NCBI GenBank assembly: GCA_963281255.1
Contig: OY725501.1
Location: 3,077,674 to 3,141,673 of the forward strand
Length of the DNA stretch: 64,000 nucleotides
Direction: 5' to 3'
Source: Aphrocallistes beatrix
Lineage: Eukaryota > Porifera > Hexactinellida > Sceptrulophora > Aphrocallistidae
Under the pieces are notes generated by a model. It had not been told where the DNA came from. It saw only the letters and a program-made list of their open reading frames with translations, and did not search any database. Of the stretch, positions 26,701-39,500 are shown piece by piece. A program made the position numbers and the translations under genes. Positions within the stretch are counted from its first letter, which is position 1. Each line of letters opens with the position of its first letter.

Positions 26701-27520
26701 TCCTCGGTACATAGCTATATATTAGTTTAAATATTTTCAAGGTCGTAATGACGCTACTTTGTGGAATACACATTATTATACGGTACCTACGTTTGAGGAG
26801 GATGTTTTAATTTTTTTTAAGATTCTTCTTCTTGTCAAATGATGAATTGCTTGAAATCCTTTCCGAGACAAAAGACCCACTTCGAGTCCAACCACATTTG
26901 AAGAAATGTTTTGAGGGTATCGCTAAACTGAACTTTTCTGAGAATATGGAGATTAAAGGGATGATGAGCTCTGAGAAGGAACAAGTTCCTTACTCCAACA
27001 CGATCGTGCCAGCAGACGCTAAGGGCATGGTGGAGAAGTGGCTGATGGAGGTACAGGTGACAATGATTAAAAGCATGAAGGATGTGCTGGCCCAATCTGT
27101 GGAAGCTTATCCCAAGACCAAGAGAACTACATGGGTCACGGAATGGCCAGGACAGGTAGGCGATCCCAAGAAATTTGACCACCTTATCAGAATACCCTGA
27201 AAATGTAATGAACTCAACATTGGTAGAAATATGCTGATTTGTCTAGTTCTATGTCATGGGGCCTTTATTAATCACATTTCCACTTTACGTACAATCCATT
27301 TCTGCTTGTGACATCTACATCCAGATAGCTGAGTTGCCCACTCATACCAACGTGCACTGGTTCTCTACCAGAGTGCAATCATGCTATTTCCTTGTAGATT
27401 GTTATTGCAGCCAGTTCCATATATTGGACGGATGAGGTTACACAAGCATTCAGTCAGCCGAATGGACTGAAGGAATACTGCAAAGTCTGCTCTAAGCAAA
27501 TTGAAGATATCGTTACCAAG
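14732..27520 (+). CDS. Dynein heavy chain: tail and linker-proximal exons 1-17
   Basis: These exons encode about residues 1-1282: a low-complexity basic N-terminus, the conserved tail and then the start of the linker. Exon 4 has a run of ten serines from a TCC microsatellite (about 17304-17335). The conserved [21 protein letters not shown] and [15 protein letters not shown] segments are landmarks of the dynein tail and linker. Several introns here are only 64-75 bp, while intron 10 is 4.2 kb. Exon 2 follows a duplicated 3' splice site. Confidence 0.9.
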
Positions 27521-30500
27521 GTTAGTGCAATTACCATTCAGTATTTAATTGGAATATAATATCATTTCTCCTAATGCTGCTATCAATGTAATTGTCTACT
27601 AATTAGTGGTCAGTTCTTGCATTCCTTTTCCACGTTATCCCCTTTCACAATGACTTCCAAGATAATCCCCACTGCCACTGTCTTGCCGTTACTTCTTAGT
27701 GCTAATCTCCCGAGTTCTTTGCAATCTTGAAATGTCTCGACACATATGGGCCGCATTGGTTCAATCTCCACTACTCCTGAGCTGTTTTTAGAAAGGGCCT
27801 TTGGGCGTTTCTTGATTACCTGAATGGATGTAATAATTATTCAGAATAAATTATGAGAGTTAAGTTAATGAATATTTTCTTATATCTAAATGCACTTACT
27901 TCGCCTGAGGATTTGTGCACTTGGGAGAGTAAGTTGCTTACAGTTGCTGGCTCACAAACCGCCTGGTAATACAGCTCTACAGGGAATCCCCTGGTGATGG
28001 CTCTCTCTGTGTTCAAGACAACCAACTTTGCTACTATCAGCCTAGCTACTGGCACTGGATATTGTAACGGACACAGCACACTTCCGAGGCTGAAAAATAA
28101 TACATAATTAAATAGACTACTTGCATTGCTAATTACACAGATATATTTCATAACCTCAAAGGGTGGAAAGTATTTAGTAGAACTACCGTTTTAACCGGGT
28201 CGGATATAACGAAATATCCGGTTATAATCAATTTTTTAAAAAATCCGGTTGTAGCATATTAATGTAAATCACTTTAGTTATAACAAACAATATAGAAACA
28301 GACACCGCGAAACTTTTATTTCCTAGTTCATATTTCTTCCTATAATAGCGCTTGGAATTTCTAACAAACTGTACATATCTACTTACCACAAGTCAGTCGG
28401 GTCTATCTTTGCTACCACAGCCTGTACATTGGTCCCCGCCATTGCTCTCTGTACTCTCTCCTCATGCACTTGGATACTCCTCACCACTGCTGTCTGTCCA
28501 GACGGTAGCACGTAGATGCTGTCTCCTGTCTGTAGGTACCCGGTCTCTATCATCCCTCCCAGCTGTATGCTACCCCCTACCATATTTATCCCCGACACAC
28601 AGAATCTATAAGAGAACAAATTTAAATACACCTGTTGATTTTCTCTGGAAGCCTATTAGTGGTAGATACGTATTATCAGTTAGAAAATCATTTAGCACTT
28701 AGTGACAGCAAATGTTATCGAATTGTTAGCATCACTACCTACACACTATTCAGCACAATCTCTCTACTTTCCTACCTCAGAGGTTTCTCCACAGCTCGTG
28801 TCGGAGGCTCTATAGCATCAATACACTCGATAAGACAGGGTCCTTTGAATTGCTTCGGTCCTGTCATCCTCTCTACTAGGTTTCCGCCTTCTATCCCACT
28901 AATGGGAATGCATACTAGATCTTTATCCTATGGCATCATAACTCATAATTCAAGCACGTAGACATCAATATACAGGTGACTCCGCTTAATCGGGACAAGT
29001 CCCGTCCTGATATTTTGTCCCGATTAAGCGGAGTCACTGTTGTGAATAATTATTTATATTAACCTGATAGCCACATTGCTTGAGGAAGGGCTTAATTTTA
29101 TCTTCTATCTCTCTGAAACGATCGAACTCCCATCCCCACTGATCCATCTTGTTCACAGCCACAATCAGTTTGGATACGCCCAGAGATTTCACAAGGAGAG
29201 CATGCTCCCTCGTCTGACCGCCGTGATCAAACCCCGCCTCAAAAGCTCCTTTAACTGAGTCGATAACCTACATATGCATATTTGTGCTATAATTAGAAAT
29301 GTTCATTCTCTTTGCTCGATTCCAAAAGATATTCATAAAGACCTAGCATTCAACTATTCTCGTCCTTGATGTGCAAAAGGATTGAGTATATAATTGACAA
29401 TTTCGCTCCGTTTGAGCAGAATATAGCCTTTTCTTTTGTCAATGGATTCTTTTCGCAAGCCAGTGAGTACGACGGTAGATAGCTCTCGAGCTCAGGCTCT
29501 GTCTGAGACCCTCACACTGCATCCGCTAATGAAGCAGAAGGAGACGCAGCCACTCAACTACACTCAGGAGGTGAATAAGCTGGGAGAAGTCGCGAAAGAT
29601 TTGAAGAAGATCGAAGAGCGAGTCATGCAGACAGAGTTGGACTGTTACAAGATGAACATTGACCTGGTTACGAAGTTTGATCCCTACTTTATAGAGAAGA
29701 TCCGAGCACACGAGACGCAATGTGACAAAGTGATTGACGATATGACTACCACGTTAAACGCATTAGAATCCAGGATGAGTAGCTCTGTTAGGCAGAATCG
29801 AAAAGTAGTTGAACTGTAGAAATAGACTCTAGCAACATTATTAATGTACAGAAGTGTATTCGTGTTTCATCCTTGATTACTCGTGTGCCGTGTTTTATTC
29901 ATTGATTTAGAGTTTATGTGTTTAATTAACTGTAGAATGCCCAGCATTTATATGGCTATGGCTTCAGCGCCATAGAAAATGGCTGGGAGACATCCGCGAT
30001 ATCGGGGACACTGTGTCCCCACTGGGCATTCTACGGTTAAGAGATTACTTTCACAACAAAACCACCAGGTATCCTGAAAATAACAACTTGTACGAATTTT
30101 AAAAATATTAGTAATTCTTACCAATATTGCTACATCTGCCTGCGCGGCTCCTGCTATCATGTTGGGGATAAAGTCCTTGTGTCCTGGCGCGTCGAGCAGT
30201 GTAACCTTCTTGTGTTCCGTGTAGAAGGATTTCATAGCTACATCCACAGTGATTCCTCGCTCTCTCTCCTCTCCTTGCTCGTCCAGGACCTTGTATAGAA
30301 TTCGTATGTAAATACAGCATAGTGAATAAAGGTGTCGGTGGAGAGATGTGTCTAGCTTACCCACGCATAAGCGAAAGAGCCTTTGCCTATCGTCTTGGAC
30401 TCGTGCTCATACTTCCTCATGAGCTTCTTGTTGACACAGCCCATCTTGAAGAGGAGGTGTCCCATCAGAGTACTCTTCCCGGAGTCCACGTGTCCTATCA

Positions 30501-33500
30501 CCACTAGGTTCAACTCGGGTTTCTCTGCCTGCTGCCTAGCGAATTCTTCCAAGATTTCGAGTTTCTTTTTCGCAGCACCGGTCACTGCTGGTTCTGGTTC
30601 TGTCGTTACTGTAGAGGCTTCTGGCTTTTGAAGTTTCACCTGATTCTCCTGGTCTAATTCAGGAGCTAAAACCAGTGTTTTCAGTTTGTCTTCTGCCTCT
30701 ATGAAACAAATGGAGCTTGCGTTACCATGCAATTATCTAAGAAAGTGATCTCAACCTGGATCCGCAGAGTGATAAAGGTTGAGAACCACTGTTCTAAGAT
30801 GATCGCGTACAATTTGTATTTGTGAGTGTAGTCTTATTTTGATTATCATTCACTGAATTTATTATTGTGAAAAGTATTGAAGTGTCAAATGGGGTATGTA
30901 GTTATAACAATATGAGAACCACCGATATATGAAATAAAAGTATGTTTGTGTTTCGAGATTTTACCTAATATCCGCGTTTCTGACCCCCTCTCTCCACTTT
31001 GTGCATCTTTGTCAATACTCCCTACACTAGAGATGTACATACATAATATACTGTATTATATATTTATGTATTTGCATCTAAGCAATTTTGGATGCACTAT
31101 ATCAGAGTGTCTAATGTATTTACTCTTTCTTTGTTTTCACTTCAACATTATCTTTTTCTTTTTGTTGTGATGCACTAGATGATTTCTTCTTTTTCTTCTT
31201 CTTCTTACCCCCTCCACTGGAAACTTTCACTCCACTGCTAGCAAAATATCCCTCTCCTTCACCCTCATAATAATCATATTCATAATCATCATGATAATCT
31301 CCATAGTCCATCATATCATCTAGGTCCATATTACGTACATCTCTGTGTCGTGCCATATCTTCAGTGTAGCTGCAATGAGCTTGTGCATTCCACCCTACCA
31401 GCAGCAGGTTGTGCCTGGATATGGGAGATTATTAACATACTTCTGTGATGCGAAGCGATACCTAAGTAGTATTAATTAACTTCATTGGTTTTGTGTTTTA
31501 AGTATTCAAATCATGCTATTGCTAATTATTAAACTTTAGTGCCTTCATTTTAGTGCAGCTCCTCCTATGGAGATCTTCTTGTGGCATGGATGCTTACCAA
31601 AATTAGTGTAAGAAATCTCACCATGGGCCAGTTGTTCAGATATTTACTAACTGCGACTATGTAACTGTAAACTAATAAGCGATACCATTTGATGGGCAAT
31701 AATCTAATATTTCTTAATCAATGATGATAAATTCATAATACACGTAGTTGCTGGAGAGAAACCTATTCAATCATGACAAATGCATCATGCAAATTCCATG
31801 TGAGATTTATGCGAATTATTTTTAGAAATTTTGCTCGCATAGAATAGGTTTCTCTAATAGTGATTGTTTCACTTTGGATATTTCTATTTGCTAATGCAGT
31901 AAGAGCATTCAAAAGAGTGAAATCTCACCAGGAGAGAAACCTATTCCAAGCGAGTGCGAAATTTCGCATAAATAAGTTCTCCCTGTTCACTTCACTTGAG
32001 ATTTCATTTATTTTGAGTGAAGCAAGTTGCGAGATCTCAACGGTTAATAATATACGTACGTAGTGTCTTCACAATGTAGTGGGTAGAATAAAACTCTTTA
32101 CTTAGGAAAGTACTATGTCAGTATTTCATCACTTTCTGAAAGTAAAGTGTGCAATTTTCACACCTCTGATAAATGTTTTTAGCCTCGTAGTCTACTCTGT
32201 AGATTAACGGCTGTCAGTTAATTATATGTCATAGAGTGTGAGTGCTATTATCACATCAAATGTTAACATGTCGAACCTTGACCTTAAATAAGTTCAACTG
32301 CAACTTAATTTGACAAAACCTGATTTTCCCGTAGGTCCGTGGTAAACTGCCCACCATGACTCGCATTACACTTGGAGCTCTGACCGTGATTGACGTACAT
32401 GCTCGAGACACAGTCCAGCAGCTGGCAAACAGTAATGTCTCCAGTCCCAACGACTTCCAGTGGATCTCTCAGCTCCGCTACTACTATCAGGAAGAAGACG
32501 AAACAGTGTCTGTCAGGATGATAACCACGGAAGTGCAGTACGGATATGAATACCTTGGTAAGTGGAAATGTACAGCCAATGGAAGTTTATGGTTCCAGTC
32601 ATAAATACGGATTGTGTTCTAAAGTCGTAGATTCATGTATTGCTTCGATATTGGTTACTGATTTAGTTATTGGTGTTAGGGAATTCGGGGAGGTTGGTGA
32701 TCACACCGCTAACTGACAGATGCTACCGGACTCTGATGGGAGCTCTGAAACTGAATCTGGGAGGAGCTCCTGAAGGGCCTGCAGGTGAGATTTCAACAAA
32801 TTGCTGTGGATACGAAGAGGGATTTATTTCGGATGTTAACGAATATTGTGATTGTAATCAAATATTTATGCCACATAGAAGCGATGTAAGATATTTATGT
32901 TGCAACATATTTAATTATTGTAGACTTGCCTGATTGGAATTTGAATAATGAATCCACAGATAAGTTCATTATTAGTCTATCGCATATCATCTTTCATTAT
33001 CTCTACGTTTACACTTGATGATGATCACGACTCGGATCGATAAGAGCATTTCAGCATTCTGCTAATGACGTTAAGCTCTTGTCAAATCAGTCTTTGCTAG
33101 GTACTGGCAAGACTGAGACTTGTAAGGATCTCGCTAAGGCCGTGGCGAAGCAGTGTGTCGTGTTCAACTGCTCGGATGGGCTGGACTACAAAGCCATGGG
33201 GAAGTTCTTCAAGGGATTGGCACAGGCAGGCGCCTGGTCTTGTTTTGATGAGTTCAACCGAATCGACTTGGAGGTGTTATCTGTGATTGCGCAACAGATC
33301 CTGACCATTCAACAAGCAGTGCAGCAGGGACTCACTAGATTCGTATTTGAGGGCACAGAACTGACACTGGATCCTACTTGCACCGTGTTCATCACCATGA
33401 ACCCTGGCTATGCTGGTAGACAGGAGCTGCCCGATAATCTTAAGGTAGAATCTGCATTGAATATTTTAATTTTTTAGCGTTATTGGCTTGTATTATGATA

Positions 33501-36500
33501 CGTATATCCTCGTGCAGGTTCTATTCAGGACGGTAGCCATGATGGTGCCAGATTATGCTATGATCGGAGAGATCATGCTCTACTCAATGGGGTTCGTCGT
33601 CGCCAGGAGTTTGGCGCATAAAATAGTTGCAACATACAAGCTCTGTTCAGAACAGTTATCTTCGCAACATCATTACGATTACGGTTTGCACACATGTATA
33701 GTATTACAACAAATTCTGAAGAATGTCTAATCTTGATTTTGTAATCAATTTTGCAACTGATGTACTTTATAGGAATGCGTGCGGTGAAATCAGTTCTCAC
33801 AGCTGCTGGTAATCTGAAATTAAAGTATCCTGAAGACGACGAGTCTGAGCTGATGTTGCGAGCTATCATCGATGTGAATTTACCGAAATTCCTGTCACAA
33901 GACGTTCCTCTCTTCGAAGGGATTGTCAGTGACCTTTTCCCTGGTGTCGTACTCCCTCCACCTGACTATGAAGTGATTGCTTAAAAGATTTTTTATTATA
34001 ACTAGTGATTGCTGAGTTTCTACGTATAAGACTGGATGCTAGACTTAGTTCATTCTACTTTCTCCCTAGACTCTGCACAGTTTCTTGCTGGACGCAATCG
34101 CTAGGAAGAACCTGCAGCCTGTGCAGTTCTTCGTCGACAAGGTGGATCAGATCTACGAGATGATGCTGGTACGCCATGGCTTCATGATTGTAGGGGAAGC
34201 GATGGGCGGAAAGTCTTCAGCCTACCAGGTGCTGGCCGACACGCTGGGAGAACTGAATGAGAGTGGAATGATGGACGAGTTTAAAGTGGACTATGCTATT
34301 ATCAACCCGAAATCCATCAACATGGGACAGCTGTACGGGAAGTTCGACCCTGTGTCACACGAGTGGTCTGATGGGGTGTTGGCTAACACCTTCAGAGCGA
34401 TGGCTTCTTCACAGGACGAGAACAGGAAGTGGCTGGTGTTTGATGGACCAGTGGATGCGCTGTGGATTGAGAACATGAACACTGTCTTGGATGATAACAA
34501 GAAGCTATGTTTGATGAGTGGTGAGTTGAAATAATACGATATTCTAGGGAATCAGTGTGATTTTCTCATAATTTCTTTAATAGGTGAAATAATCCAGATG
34601 AGCCAAAAGATGAATCTCATCTTCGAACCTGAGGACTTAGAGGTAGCCTCCCCAGCAACGGTATCTCGTTGTGGAATGATATTCCTAGAGCCTCTGAGGC
34701 TCGGATGGCGGCCGATACTAGAATCGTACTTGAACCATGATTCCATTCTCTGGCTGGATACAGATAACGGAGAGCAGCAGTACATGAAGCTAATCAAAGA
34801 GATGTGTGAATGGCTGGTGGACCCTTGCTACCACTTCATCACTCATACTTGCAAGCAGTTCTTGTCCACCTCCATTCTGCACTTGTTCAATTCTATGATC
34901 AACCTCTTCCACTGTCTGCTTGAGACTTGGAAACGTATGGGGGAGAGGAGTCCACAGGAACTCTCCAGCATTCTCGTTCAGAACTTGATGCTCTTCTCAT
35001 TGGTCTGGAGTCTCGGTGGAACGCTGAATGGAGACTCTCAGAAGAGGTTCGATCCTTTCTTTCGTACCTTAATTTCCGGCACGAATCAACAGTACCCTAG
35101 GCCCAAAAAGGTAAAAATAACTAAGAGCAACAGTTTCCCAGAGAGGGGAGTTATCTTCGATTACCTCTACGACCTGAATGCGACCTCTACCGGGCAGTGG
35201 GCGCCCTGGGAAGATCTGATAGATAGAAATTCTTCCACATTCCCGCCTAACATGAAAGCAAACGAGATCATAGTAGAAACTACGCAGACTGCCATGCAGA
35301 AGTTCTTCCTTAGAACTTTCACAGCTCACAAAGTGCCATTAGTGTTTATAGGTCCGACAGGTGAGCATATTCTTAGACACATGTTATTTCGTTTACGTAT
35401 TTATTTCGCGACTATAATTAGGAACGGGGAAGTCAGCCATCTGCAACCAGTTCTTGATGAATCTACCCAGAACCTACATTCCTAACGTTGTCAACTTCTC
35501 CGCCAGGACTTCTGCCAACCAAACCCAGGACATCATAATGTCTAAGCTGGACAGGAGACGGAAAGGCGTCTACGGACCTCCGGTCGAGAAGTTCTGTGTG
35601 GTGTTCGTGGACGATCTGAACATGCCGCAGAAAGAGTACTATGGAGCCCAGCCTCCGCTAGAGCTGTTGAGACAGTGGTTGGACAACAAGCATTGGTACG
35701 ACCTAAAGGACACCTCGAAGCTGCATATCCATGAAGATGTGATGCTGGTGTCCGCTATGGGACCCCCTGGAGGCAGCAGGAACCACATAACCGGCAGAAT
35801 AACTCGACACTTCAATGCAGTAGGAATTGAGACGTTCGATGACGCTGCACTCATTAAGATCTTCACTAGCATCACTGACTGGCATTTCAACAAGGGATAC
35901 GAGTCTGTGTTTCTCCGTCTGTCCAAGGTAGAATAATGCATTGTATGTTAGGCAATCAGGAGACTCTACAAAAATCAGAATTCAATACACTTGGTTGCCA
36001 CCTTATATTATATAGTACAGTCGAAACCGGGGGTTTTCTCACTCCGGTTTATCCTTACTTATCGGGTTTTTCTTACTATTTCAGAATCTTAATTATTTAA
36101 AAAATTCAAAATCTATATTAATTTCCATCGGTTTTTTCTTACTATCGTTTTTTTCTTACTGTTTGAGCCTGTAAAGAAATAGTAAGAAAAAAACGGTTTC
36201 GACTGTATGCTTATGCATTTAGAATATAAGGAAACATTGATTAAGAATATATACAAAAACTGAAGTGGAATTTATTCGTTCAATTCCAATTAATTATACG
36301 TAGTTGCACACATACATTAGAGTACATTTTAATATTAAGGTAGGTATCATGAGTAGTTATTATTCTACATGTATTCTAGATAATGGTACAAGCAACTCTA
36401 AATCTCTACCATGCATCAGTCGATAACTTCCTACCAACACCCAAGAAATCTCATTATGTTTTCAATCTCAGAGACTTTTCTCGTGTGATATTTGGCACTT

Positions 36501-39500
36501 TACTCATTCCTAAAACCCAAATGGGCACAGATGGAGATAAGCTCACTCGCCTCTGGATTCACGAGGTGTATCGCGTGTTCTATGACAGACTGGTGGATAA
36601 TAAGGATAGGGAGACATTCTTTGGGATCGTTAAGGATGTAACTCAAGAAACGTTTAAAACTCCGATTGACAAAGTACTCAAGCGACTAGTTAACCCAGGT
36701 CTGTATGCTACTATCAATAGACTCTAGTTGATCCCGCATCTTTGGTAGGAGTTTAAAATCCGTAATTTGGTATTGGGTGATTATACTCAAATCTTATTTA
36801 TCAATTCTACCCTTTTGTCATGATTTGGTCGCACATTACCGAGATGGAATTCAACAAACTTGATCCTATACTTATGTACTGTAGATTGAAAATTTCTTGT
36901 CATGAATTCACAATAACGTAGCGTACCCCATTAAGTACTTGCTTACATATTTTCACATATCTTCGGTAGAACAATTTCTTCTTTCTTTCTTTTAAATAAA
37001 TAAATAAATGAATGAATGAATGAATGAAGACTTTATTTGTATTTAGGCCAGTCTTTAAAGGACGATGACATTCGTAAGCTATTCTTTGGCAACTTTATCA
37101 ATCCTGATGTGCAGGTTAAACCCTATGACGAGATTGTAGACCTATCTAAACTCACTACTGTCATGGAAGGGTATCTTGAAGATTATAACCAAATGAGTAA
37201 AGCTCCAATGTCTCTTGTCTTGTTCAGGTCAGTGCCCGCTTTTTCATTGTTTTTTATTCATTATTGATTATTTGCATTTAGCTGCCAATAATCTTTTTCC
37301 GAACTGATGATTTAAACAAATTTTTATTCAATATTAATGTGCAGCGATTCACAAATGAATTTTTCCTTAAGTACAATTGCCAATGGCTGGCATTTTCCAA
37401 CCATTAGGACAAATACCAAGTATCCACGATTATGTTTGTAGTTCTATTCAAGACAATACAACATACCACAAATAATCATCAAAGATACTAGATTGTATAA
37501 TTACATATTCTCCGGAGGTATTGAAAAGCACACTATCCTACTTAATAAATTAGAATTTCATTGATTCTACAACAATATTTTCTTATAATAACCAAACTTC
37601 TACAAAATATATCGTTCTACCTGATGAGCTCGACCTCGAAGAAATGATTACCGTATTTTTTATTTATTTTTTACTAAAGAGTTTTTAGACATTCTAATTA
37701 TATATTTCATGACTTACATTCCTAAATACAGTACCATAAACTGGGGTGACTTTGTTCCAAAATAGCAATTTAAATAAAATATTCTGAAACTTAATGAATC
37801 AATGTAATCACATTGATAATATGTTGAACGAAACTCTCAATATATCCAAAGGTATTTAAACCGCAATATTTCTAAGTTTGAGTATATTTTATCAAAATTG
37901 CTATTGTGGGACAAAGTCACCTCTTAAGGCCAAAGTCGCCCCAGTTTACGGTATTTAAACTGTCAGATGGCTTGATTGGGAGTATAATGTTACAATATAA
38001 CTAATGGCTATACGTAAATAACGAGTCATACATTAGAATCGAACTTGGTAATAGTTCAAATTGGTGAATTTATTTTACATTTTTTGAATTCTTTGAACCA
38101 CGACACAGCTACAATGAATAGAGTGAGGGAGAGAATGAGAAGGAATCCAGACAGAAAGTTGCATAAGTAATCGAGTGAGTACAAGTCTGCTAGTATCCCA
38201 CTAACCACTGACCCATCCCTTCTCCAAGGTAATAGGCTCCAGTGAACAACCCTGCTACCGAAGATTCCACATTGGAGGTAGAGGGAAACTTCTCTTCTGC
38301 TTTGGCTAGAAGACTGGATAGAACAGGAATGAAACAGAATGCGATACCCATACCATTGAGAGTACTGCCCACAAACGAAACAGGAAGGTTGTTCCCACTA
38401 TATGGGAATATGAGGGAGGAGGGAGGGTAAAGGAGGACACCTACACTTTGTGCCAATAAGCCAAATGCTGCTACGCTCATATAGAATGAACTGATGTGAT
38501 TGTCAAACAAGTATCCCATTATGAGAGAGAAAACCAAATAGACCAACTCTCCACTCATTATCACCCAACCCACTGTACTCACAGTCACATGGTAGCGAGA
38601 GATGAGGTAGGGACCTATGATTGGGGTGAAGTAGCTGTAGAAAAATCCAGTGAAAAATAACACTGCGATATGTAAACACAGAGAAGGTGTGAGAATTATT
38701 TTCATTATCACCAACACATCGAATTGCTTGTCTTGACTATCGATTTGATTGTGTGCGTTTCGAGTTACGTCTGTGCATGATAGAATGAGTACGATTATTA
38801 AGGTGATGACGAGTCCAGTTACTCCTACCAACAGATACATGTTGAAGTATCCAATCCAAGGATAGAGAATGGCACACACACTAGGTCCAGAAACGTAGCC
38901 GATCGATATACTCAACTCTTGGAGAGCAACCATTGTTGATTGTTTTTTTGGAAACATTTCCCACATGATGAGATTGACTGAGAGGAACATCATTGTTTCA
39001 TTGAGTGCCTGTATTCCTTGGAATAGGAACGCGTACACTTGAAAGGGAACGGAAGACATGACAGGAAGTAGACCGGTCATTATGAATACGCAGTAAGACA
39101 TGAATGAGTTGACACATAATACCACTTTCTTGTTGAGAATGGTCAACAGAATGCTGCAGAATGGAAATAGGAATGCACACATGAAGGACTGTGTACTAAA
39201 TATGAGACCAATTTCAGTATTGTGGAGTCCCTTACTCTTTCCTATGCTGGGAAAGACAGGAAAGTTTTGTGCAACCCCGAGGTTACTAAGAGCTAACGTC
39301 GAAAAGGCTGCGACTGTAAATATGTAGTCAGTTATGCCCTTTTTACTGAGATCCTTGTTTGTTCCATTTAGCATCCCTGTTGAAATTTCGTCTTCGATAA
39401 TTCCCAAATCTGATAAAGAGGAACTCGTGCTGTTACCACTTTCCGTCTTCATAAATTCGTTTTACAGTATGATCCGAAGAGATATAGATTTGTCACGTTT

